Of a stretch of 15,173 nucleotides of DNA, positions 1-4,471 are shown one piece after another. Made by a program: the position numbers and the translations under genes. Below the pieces are notes generated by a model. That model worked only from the letters and a program-made list of their open reading frames with translations. It had not been told where the DNA came from and searched no databases. The stretch is from Candidatus Aenigmatarchaeota archaeon (GTDB lineage Archaea; Aenigmatarchaeota; Aenigmatarchaeia; GW2011-AR5): positions 1 to 15,173 of the forward strand of contig JACPJX010000049.1 in assembly GCA_016187365.1 (NCBI GenBank), given 5' to 3'. Position 1 is the first letter of the stretch. Every line of letters starts with the position of its first letter.

Positions 1-7
1 TGATGCC

Positions 8-20
8 TTTTATAAAATAT
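8..20 (+). promoter_or_regulatory. TATA-like promoter box of the tRNA gene
   Basis: An A/T-rich stretch reading tttataaaatatc lies about 26 bases before the first base of the tRNA acceptor stem at 42. That is the usual archaeal spacing between TATA box and transcription start. No BRE was scored; the call rests on composition and spacing. Confidence 0.55.
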
Positions 21-65
21 CAATACAATTCCTGATTCAGCGGGCTTGTAGTCTAGTTTGGTCAG

Positions 66-94
66 TGATTCGCGCCGAAGGCGCAGTCGGCTAT
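66..94 (+). other. Predicted tRNA intron 1 (D arm, position 22/23)
   Basis: This is a 29-base insert. Inner helix GATT-c-GCGCC pairs with GGCGC-AGTC around a GAA loop. Central helix GGTC (60-63) pairs with GGCT (89-92), including two G-U pairs. The 3-base bulges are AGT (64-66) and ATG (93-95). Cutting after the second base of each bulge restores a full four-pair D stem. Confidence 0.7.
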
Positions 95-105
95 GATCCG
101 AGCTT

Positions 106-127
106 AACTAGGAAACTGGATGCTCAT
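106..127 (+). other. Predicted tRNA intron 2 (anticodon loop, position 33/34)
   Basis: This is a 22-base insert. Inner helix CTAG-GAAA-CTGG (108-119) has a GNRA-type loop. Central helix GAGC (100-103) pairs perfectly with GCTC (122-125). The bulges are TTA (104-106) and ATT (126-128), and a short outer helix pairs 97-99 with 129-131. Cutting after the second bulge base gives the join T105 to T128, placing U33 directly before anticodon UGG. Confidence 0.7.
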
Positions 128-134
128 TGGGAGC

Positions 135-165
135 ATTCTGATAGCAAAAACTATCAGAATCCAAT
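135..165 (+). other. Predicted tRNA intron 3 (anticodon stem, about position 40/41)
   Basis: This is a 31-base insert dominated by a perfect 10-bp hairpin: ATTCTGATAG (135-144) with CTATCAGAAT (151-160), loop CAAAAA. The BHB is imperfect: the central helix 129-132/160-163 has one G-A mismatch. The exact junction could shift by one base (134-164 instead). With 135-165 removed, the anticodon stem CGAGC/GCUUG is complete. Confidence 0.55.
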
Positions 166-210
166 TTGAGACCTCGGTTCAAATCCGAGCAAGCCCATCC
201 GGGTGATGAA

Positions 211-867
211 ATGATAAAACTCTCGAACAGCACGCTGGGAATCTTCAGGGAATGCCATCTGTGCTTCTGGCTGAAGTTCACGAAAGGCGTCGAGCGGCCG
301 GAGGGCATAATGCCGTCGCTGCCGAACGGCATGGACAGGATACTGAAGGCGCATTTCGACTCGTTCCGCGGGAAGGAACTCCCGCCGGAGATAGGCCATC
401 TCGAAGGGATGAAGCTATTTGACGACGCGAAGACGCTTGAGGCGTGGCGGAACAGGTTCAGGGGAATAGAATACGAGGATAAAGAAAAAGATGCCATACT
501 GAAGGGCGTCCTGGACGAGGTCCTCGTGAGCAACGGGAAGCTCGTGGCTTTCGACTTCAAGACGCGCGGATTCCCGCTGAAGGAGAACAGCCATTCATAC
601 TACCAGGACCAGCTGAACATCTATACATTCCTGCTGCAGCGGAACGGATTCGAAACGGAAGATTACGGATATCTGCTGTTCTATTATCCAGACAGGGCGG
701 TGGGAAAGGGCGTCACTGTCTTCGGCACGAGCCTCGTGAAAGTTCCGGTAAACCCCGAAGACGCGGAAAAACTTTTCCACGACGCCGTGGACTGCCTGAA
801 TAACGGCAGGCCGGAACCGGCGGCAGGATGCGGCTATTGCAGGTACGCAGTGCAGAGAAATCCCTGA
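211..867 (+). CDS. PD-(D/E)XK nuclease, Cas4/RecB-like
   Basis: This 218-residue protein has the PD-(D/E)XK (PDDEXK_1/Cas4-RecB) layout: D102 in GVLDEV, D115-x-K117 in AFDFKTRG, and the QxxxY-type segment QLNIY at 134-138. Four cysteines, C15 and C18 near the N terminus and C207 and C210 near the C terminus, resemble the Fe-S cluster arrangement of Cas4, AddB and Dna2-like nucleases, though Cas4 usually splits them one plus three. The likely role is DNA end processing in recombination or repair. The frame is open upstream to 166, but that would overlap the tRNA. ATG 211 follows a GGTGA Shine-Dalgarno motif (202-206) with a 4-base spacer. No CRISPR array or cas1/cas2 is in the window, so Cas4 activity in adaptation is not supported. 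The family call is good; the exact function is unknown. Confidence 0.8.
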   Translation: MIKLSNSTLGIFRECHLCFWLKFTKGVERPEGIMPSLPNGMDRILKAHFDSFRGKELPPEIGHLEGMKLFDDAKTLEAWRNRFRGIEYEDKEKDAILKGVLDEVLVSNGKLVAFDFKTRGFPLKENSHSYYQDQLNIYTFLLQRNGFETEDYGYLLFYYPDRAVGKGVTVFGTSLVKVPVNPEDAEKLFHDAVDCLNNGRPEPAAGCGYCRYAVQRNP

Positions 868-884
868 CCGGAAAGCGCCCTTCA

Positions 885-893
885 TTATTAAAA
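885..893 (+). promoter_or_regulatory. TATA-like box of proS
   Basis: ttattaaaa is centred about 28 bases before ATG 917 in the short gap after the nuclease gene. There is no clear Shine-Dalgarno sequence, so a leaderless transcript is likely. Confidence 0.45.
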
Positions 894-916
894 TCCCTCT
901 GGATAAATATTTTCTC

Positions 917-2362
917 ATGGCGGAAGAACTTGGCATAACGTCAGGGAAGGAAAACTTTACCGAGTGGTACTCGGAGGTCGTGAGCAAGGCCGGCATAATC
1001 GACCAGAGGTATCCGGTGAAGGGCTTCCCGGTCTACATGCCGTGGGGAATGTTCATGGTGAGGCGCGTTGCCGGAATGCTGGAGAAGGGGCTTGAAGGAA
1101 CAGGCCACCAGCCCGTGAACTTTCCCGTCGTCATACCCGCGGCCAGCCTCAGCAGGGAAAAAGAGCACGTAAAAGGGTTTGAGAAGGAAGTATTCTGGAT
1201 AACGCATGCCGGCGACAACGAACTCGAGGAAAAATTATTTCTGCGGCCCACGTCAGAGACGGCTTTCTACCCGATGTTCTCATTGTGGGTGCGTTCGCAC
1301 AACGACATGCCGCTCAAACTTTACCAGAGCGTGCAGGTCTACAGGTACGAGACGAAGATGACGAAGCCGCTCATGCGCGGCAGGGAATTCTTCTGGATAG
1401 AGGCGCACACCGCCCAGAGCACAATGGAGCGTGCGGAAAGCCAGATACAGGAGGACATGGACATAATGAAGGGCGTCCTTTCGGATCTCGCGGTGCCTTT
1501 CATGCTTTTCGAGAGGCCCTCATGGGACAGGTTTCCCGGCGCCGAGGTGACGTACGCCTACGACACCCTGCTGCCCGACGGAAGGTCGCTCCAGATAGCC
1601 ACCACCCATAATCTGGGCCAGAAATTCGCCAAGGCGTTCGGAATAAAGTTCCTGAACGAGAAACAGGAAGAGGAATACGCTTACCAGACGTGCTTCGGCC
1701 CCGGCATATCCAGGATGGTCTCGGCGCTTATATGCATACACGGCGACGACAAGGGGCTCATCCTGCCGCCTTCAGTGGCGCCCGTCCAGATCGTCATAGT
1801 CCCGATACCCCTGAAGGGAAAGGAGGAGGAGGTTGAAGAAAAGTGCATGGATATCTCAAGGAAGCTAGGCAAGTACAGGGTGAAATACGACGGCAGGAAT
1901 TGCAGGCCGGGGTTCAAATTCAACGAGTGGGAGATGAAGGGCGTGCCGCTCCGCATCGAGATAGGCCCGCGGGACGCCGAGAAAAAAGAGGTTACGATAG
2001 TGAGGCGCGATTCAGGTGAGAAGTACGTCGTGCCCGATGACGACATGCAGGCGAAAATCAGGGAGCTGACGGATGATATTTTCAGCAGAATGAAATTCGG
2101 GGCCGAGAGGAAATTCCTTGCCTTCGTCAGCGAGGCCGGAAGCATGAAGGAGATGGAGGCAAAGCTTGATGACGGCGGCTTCGTGCGCGTGCCTTTCTGC
2201 AGCACCGGGAGGGAAGGCGAGGAATGCGCCGCGAAAATCGAGGGGCTGCACGCGAAAGTGCGCGGCACGCTCTTCGGCAGGAAGGAAAGCCTTAAGGGAA
2301 CGGAGTGCGTCGCATGCGGCGGCCCGGCGAAGCACGAGGTCTATGTCGCGAAGGCTTATTAA
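917..2362 (+). CDS. proS: Prolyl-tRNA synthetase, archaeal/eukaryotic type
   Basis: This class IIa aminoacyl-tRNA synthetase charges tRNA-Pro with proline using ATP. The 481 residues match the usual archaeal-type length and lack the editing insertion of bacterial ProRS. Visible features are the RPTSET segment (110-115), motif 2 around RYETKMTKPLMRGREFFW (143-160), the motif 3 region GPGISRMVSALI (261-272), an anticodon-binding domain from about 285 to 390, and a C-terminal zinc-type domain with C428, C437, C464 and C467. The chain ends in the Tyr typical of this subclass. ATG 917 gives the full conserved N terminus (GITSGKENFTEWYSEV). It lies one gene downstream of the putative tRNA-Pro gene, its substrate. 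Family assignment is very secure. Confidence 0.97.
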   Translation: MAEELGITSGKENFTEWYSEVVSKAGIIDQRYPVKGFPVYMPWGMFMVRRVAGMLEKGLEGTGHQPVNFPVVIPAASLSREKEHVKGFEKEVFWITHAGDNELEEKLFLRPTSETAFYPMFSLWVRSHNDMPLKLYQSVQVYRYETKMTKPLMRGREFFWIEAHTAQSTMERAESQIQEDMDIMKGVLSDLAVPFMLFERPSWDRFPGAEVTYAYDTLLPDGRSLQIATTHNLGQKFAKAFGIKFLNEKQEEEYAYQTCFGPGISRMVSALICIHGDDKGLILPPSVAPVQIVIVPIPLKGKEEEVEEKCMDISRKLGKYRVKYDGRNCRPGFKFNEWEMKGVPLRIEIGPRDAEKKEVTIVRRDSGEKYVVPDDDMQAKIRELTDDIFSRMKFGAERKFLAFVSEAGSMKEMEAKLDDGGFVRVPFCSTGREGEECAAKIEGLHAKVRGTLFGRKESLKGTECVACGGPAKHEVYVAKAY

Positions 2363-2368
2363 ATTTTT
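2357..2368 (+). promoter_or_regulatory. TATA-like box of the 2387 gene
   Basis: cttattaaattt overlaps the end of proS and is centred about 24 bases before ATG 2387, the leaderless spacing seen elsewhere in this window. Confidence 0.4.
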
Positions 2369-2386
2369 CTGAAGCGTAAATGTATT

Positions 2387-2770
2387 ATGCACTCTTCAGC
2401 TCCCGACGACTTCCGGGTGCATTTTGCCGAGGGCATGCTGCACGTGGTCGGTCCGGAAGCCGAAAGGTTGTGGAAGAGGCCGACGACTCTGCAGTACGGC
2501 GCCGCATATGACAAGGCCGGGCATTTTACTGACTATTCTTACTATCTTGGACCGAGAGAAATAATAGAAATTTTGTATGGACGCATGTTCTCGCTGCGCT
2601 ACAAGGAGTTGAACGAAAGGGACGAAGCGAGGCGGACGCTTTTCGGCGGGCTCATCGTGAGAAGGACGTACGACCATTCGAAGAGGGCCAAATTTTCCCG
2701 GAAGGAATACAAAGCTATCATGGAGCATTACGAGGCGGCAGCATTGGCCGAAGCTCATAGAGAGAGCTGA
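2387..2770 (+). CDS. Hypothetical protein, 127 residues
   Basis: I do not recognise this soluble protein. It has no signal peptide, membrane segment, metal-ligand cluster or nucleotide-binding motif. The middle (about 40-65) is tyrosine-rich and includes YSYYLGPREIIEILYGRMF. The C-terminal third is basic and helical, with several Arg/Lys-rich turns (about 75-110). Codon use matches the neighbouring core genes. It starts 24 bases after proS behind its own TATA-like box. Its last 53 bases overlap the end of the HAD gene on the opposite strand, so the two are convergent. The ORF is likely real because of composition, position and promoter; its function is unknown. Confidence 0.7.
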   Translation: MHSSAPDDFRVHFAEGMLHVVGPEAERLWKRPTTLQYGAAYDKAGHFTDYSYYLGPREIIEILYGRMFSLRYKELNERDEARRTLFGGLIVRRTYDHSKRAKFSRKEYKAIMEHYEAAALAEAHRES

Positions 2771-3365
2771 TACTTACCGACGGCTCCATGCCGTTCAGAG
2801 GATGTTCATTCCTGTCCATGTGAACGTCCAGAACGCCGGCGGCTTTCGCGGCTTCGATGTCCTCGGGCCCGTTGCCGACGTACATCGCTTCACCAGGACT
2901 CACTTGCAGCTCTCCAAGGCATCTCAGTATGCCTTCGGGATGCGGCTTGGGCTCCATGCCGCTCGACTTCTGGGCCCTTATGACTACGTCAAAATTTCCC
3001 GGGCCGATCATCTCGACTTCACACCGTATGATGCCACGGCGTGCGCCCGTCACTATACCCGTCCTGTAACCGGTCTCCTTCAGTTCGGCGACGAAGTCCG
3101 CGTCACCGTAAGGCCTCGCGGCACTCATCCTGGACTCCGGCGTGTCGTGCCTGTTCATGACGGGCCAGAATATCTCAGGCTCCGTGCCGAAGACTTCCCT
3201 TATCGTCCTCTCCCTGAAGGGCTCGTACCAGAACCGCCTTATCCCTCCCTCGCCGGAAGAGAGATTCAAATCCGCCAGAGCCCTGCCCACCACTCTGCTG
3301 ACATAGTCAAACGGCGTATGCACAAGCGTGCCATCAAGGTCAAAAAGAACCGCCTTGTAAGCCAT
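2718..3365 (-). CDS. HAD-superfamily hydrolase, phosphoglycolate phosphatase-like
   Basis: This 215-residue haloacid dehalogenase-type phosphatase has motif I FDLDGTLV near the N terminus (nucleophile Asp and acid/base Asp), motif II Thr in GIVTGARRG, motif III Lys in the QKSSGMEPKPHPEG region, and a motif IV-like YVGNGPEDIEAAKAAG. In motif IV the usual first Asp (GD) is Asn (GN), while the later Asp is kept. The nearest known relatives are PGP or beta-phosphoglucomutase-like phosphatases; the substrate cannot be read from sequence. Three in-frame ATGs stand at 3371, 3368 and 3365. The last is chosen because the minus-strand TATA-like box near 3390 is then about 25 bases away. Longer upstream extensions would run through the divergent promoter. 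Confidence 0.85.
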   Translation of the reverse strand: MAYKAVLFDLDGTLVHTPFDYVSRVVGRALADLNLSSGEGGIRRFWYEPFRERTIREVFGTEPEIFWPVMNRHDTPESRMSAARPYGDADFVAELKETGYRTGIVTGARRGIIRCEVEMIGPGNFDVVIRAQKSSGMEPKPHPEGILRCLGELQVSPGEAMYVGNGPEDIEAAKAAGVLDVHMDRNEHPLNGMEPSVSISSLYELRPMLPPRNAP

Positions 3366-3384
3366 CATCATAAATTTTTGCGCG

Positions 3385-3415
3385 CCTATAAAAAACCGAT
3401 ACAGAACCTTTATAG
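3385..3415. promoter_or_regulatory. Divergent promoter region, HAD gene and small Cys protein
   Basis: Two back-to-back TATA-like boxes are present. One at 3385-3395 reads TTTTTTATAGG on the minus strand and is 25 bases before HAD start 3365. The other at 3409-3415 reads TTTATAG on the plus strand and is about 26 bases before ATG 3438. Both transcripts would be leaderless or nearly so. Confidence 0.5.
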
Positions 3416-3437
3416 ACGGCCGCGCAATAATACTAAA

Positions 3438-3617
3438 ATGCACCCCGACCACGTGCTGAACAGGAAGAGATGCCCGTTCATGTCCATGCACATGGAGTGC
3501 TATGCGGGCGGCTTCGCGACGATAGACTGCCTCAAGCACGAGTTCCATTCCGAATGCGAGCACAAGGCGAAGGCGATGGGCAAACAGAAGAGCGCAGCTG
3601 AACATTTAAATACTTAA
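3438..3617 (+). CDS. Small four-cysteine, His-rich protein, 59 residues
   Basis: The ORF is short but convincing: ATG 3438 has a TATA-like box 26 bases upstream and runs to TAA 3615-3617. Cysteines C12, C21, C31 and C40 are almost evenly spaced (C-x8-C-x9-C-x8-C). Histidines at 18, 34, 37 and 42 lie among them, as in CLKHEFHSEC. This suggests a small metal (zinc or Fe-S) binding fold, but the spacing is not a classical CxxC zinc ribbon and I do not recognise the family. The C terminus is lysine-rich. It shares a promoter region with the HAD phosphatase and ends about 110 bases before psmB. A longer reading upstream on this strand is only the shadow of the HAD gene. Confidence 0.7.
   Translation: MHPDHVLNRKRCPFMSMHMECYAGGFATIDCLKHEFHSECEHKAKAMGKQKSAAEHLNT
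3604..3615 (+). promoter_or_regulatory. TATA-like box of psmB
   Basis: atttaaatactt overlaps the end of the small Cys gene. Transcription would start near 3635, leaving a leader of about 90 bases before psmB. That is long for this window and is filled by the hairpins described next. Confidence 0.4.
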
Positions 3618-3641
3618 TTAATCATTTACTTATCAGTCAAT

Positions 3642-3707
3642 TTCTACAATCTTGTGAAGGGATCAAAGATTCCTTCAAGATCCCAAAGAACTTCGTTCTT
3701 TGTAGAA
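3642..3707 (+). repeat. Hairpin-rich element in the psmB leader (three-way junction)
   Basis: Closing helix TTCTACAA (3642-3649) pairs with TTGTAGAA (3700-3707). Hairpin A spans 3650-3680, with 13 pairs, a 2-base bulge and an AAA loop. Hairpin B is AAAGAAC-TTC-GTTCTTT (3685-3701). A competing pairing exists: GGGATC (3659-3664) with GATCCC (3679-3684). Hairpin B and its 3' flank resemble the element at 8002-8029. It could be a regulatory leader or a small repeated palindrome; the sequence alone cannot decide. Confidence 0.6.
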
Positions 3708-3727
3708 TTTACATGGAGGTTTTTTTC

Positions 3728-4351
3728 ATGCAGCAGGAAAAACTCAAGACAGGAACGACAACAGTCGGGATCACGTGCAAGGACTGCGTGATACTCGCGG
3801 CAGAGAGCAAGAGCACGCTTGGATACCTCGTGTCAAGCAAGACCTCGCAGAAGATATACAAGGTGGACGACAGGATAGCGATAACGACGGCCGGCGGCGC
3901 CGGCGACACGCAGCAGCTCGCCCGCGTGCTGAAGGCGGAGATACAGATATACAAGCTCACGAGGAACTCGGACTTCACCGTGAACGCGGCGGTCAACCTC
4001 CTCTCAAACATACTGCAGAACAACAGGTATTATCCTTACATGGCAATGCTCATAATAGGCGGGGTCGACAAGAACGGCAACCACATATACAGCATCGACC
4101 CGGTAGGCGGCCTGGAGAAGGACGACTTCACCTCCACGGGCTCAGGCTCGCCTTTCGCATACGGCGTGCTCGAGAACGAGTACAAGGCCAACATACCAAG
4201 GGAAGAAGGGGTAAGGCTCGCCGTGCGGGCGATACGCGCGGCAAGGGAGCGCGACGTGTTCTCGGGCGGGCGCTCAATAAACGTCCTCGTCATAGACAAG
4301 AACGGGACGCAGATGATAGACGAGCAGAAAGTCGCTGAACTCGCGAAATAA
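3728..4351 (+). CDS. psmB: Proteasome subunit beta
   Basis: This is the catalytic beta subunit of the archaeal 20S proteasome, which degrades proteins in the cytoplasm inside the alpha7-beta7-beta7-alpha7 barrel. The 207-residue precursor has a nine-residue propeptide ending in Gly, with autocleavage before T10 of TTTVGI (mature Thr1). Mature Glu17 (in AAESKS) and Lys33 (in SQKIYK) are in place, as in the Thermoplasma enzyme. The GSGS segment (STGSGSPFAYGVLE) and RDVFSGG near mature Asp166/Ser169 are conserved. ATG 3728 is preferred over ATG 3713 because GGAGGTT (3715-3721) makes a Shine-Dalgarno site 6 bases before it. The alpha subunit is not in this window. The structured leader suggests possible post-transcriptional control. 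Confidence 0.96.
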   Translation: MQQEKLKTGTTTVGITCKDCVILAAESKSTLGYLVSSKTSQKIYKVDDRIAITTAGGAGDTQQLARVLKAEIQIYKLTRNSDFTVNAAVNLLSNILQNNRYYPYMAMLIIGGVDKNGNHIYSIDPVGGLEKDDFTSTGSGSPFAYGVLENEYKANIPREEGVRLAVRAIRAARERDVFSGGRSINVLVIDKNGTQMIDEQKVAELAK

Positions 4352-4380
4352 AGAACGATTCCTGACATCTGGAAACTTAT

Positions 4381-4453
4381 ATGCGCAAAAAGCGAAGCTT
4401 TTTGGCATCTCAAAAGAGCAAGCTCTTTTGAAAATAACGGGATTTTCTATCCC
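4381..4453 (+). repeat. Tandem hairpins between psmB and fttA
   Basis: Three hairpins stand in a row: ATGC-g-CAAAAAGC with GCTTTTTGGCAT (4381-4408, loop GAA), TCAAAAGAGC with GCTCTTTTGA (4410-4431, two-base nominal loop) and GGGAT with ATCCC (4439-4453). A TATA-like cttatatgc (4376-4384) precedes them, so the last two would lie in the fttA leader. The first may act as a psmB terminator. The core AAAGAGC...GCTCTTT recalls the hairpin cores at 3685 and 8007. Confidence 0.55.
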
Positions 4454-4471
4454 TTTGAAACGGTGAACATC

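Larger units (their letters stand above)
42..197 (+). tRNA. tRNA-Pro(UGG) gene interrupted by three introns
   Basis: The ends form a clean tRNA. Acceptor strand GGGCTTG (42-48) pairs with CAAGCCC (190-196), followed by discriminator A197; CCA is not encoded. The T arm is CTCGG-TTCAAAT-CCGAG (173-189). The 156-base span is far too long for an uninterrupted tRNA. Two bulge-helix-bulge (BHB) motifs with 3-base bulges and 4-bp central helices predict introns 66-94 and 106-127. A third, looser one predicts 135-165. Joining 42-65, 95-105, 128-134 and 166-197 gives a 74-base tRNA: D stem GUCU/GGAU with A14, G18G19 and A21; anticodon stem CGAGC/GCUUG; loop UUUGGGA with anticodon UGG and G37; 4-base variable loop AGAC. 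The introns fall at 22/23, 33/34 and about 40/41, all away from the canonical 37/38 site. That it is a tRNA is near certain. The Pro identity depends on the splice model, and proS lying 720 bases downstream agrees with it. Confidence 0.85.

Noticed and set aside
42..197. Uninterrupted type II tRNA (Leu or Ser) or a Val tRNA with anticodon AAC
   Set aside because: No single-intron or long-variable-arm folding gives U33, a 7-base loop and a paired anticodon stem together. An A34 anticodon is not expected in archaea. The three-intron model satisfies all of these.
166..210. Upstream extension of the nuclease gene to a start at 166
   Set aside because: It overlaps the tRNA 3' half, and ATG 211 has a GGTGA site at normal spacing.
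211..867. Cas4 of a CRISPR adaptation module
   Set aside because: No cas1, cas2 or repeat array is present in the window, and the cysteine pattern differs.
2802..3437. Plus-strand open frame upstream of the small Cys protein
   Set aside because: It runs antisense to the HAD gene, has no family features, and the divergent promoter sits at its end. Only the part from ATG 3438 is kept.
3642..3707. CRISPR repeat or array remnant
   Set aside because: There are no regularly spaced repeats and no spacers; the palindromes are explained by local hairpins.
3713..3727. psmB start at ATG 3713
   Set aside because: That ATG lies in the GGAGG Shine-Dalgarno region serving ATG 3728. The shorter propeptide is also normal for the family.
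3728..4351. Glu at mature position 17 of PsmB as an active-site change
   Set aside because: Glu17 is the residue in the Thermoplasma beta subunit and belongs to the accepted Thr1-Glu17-Lys33 set.
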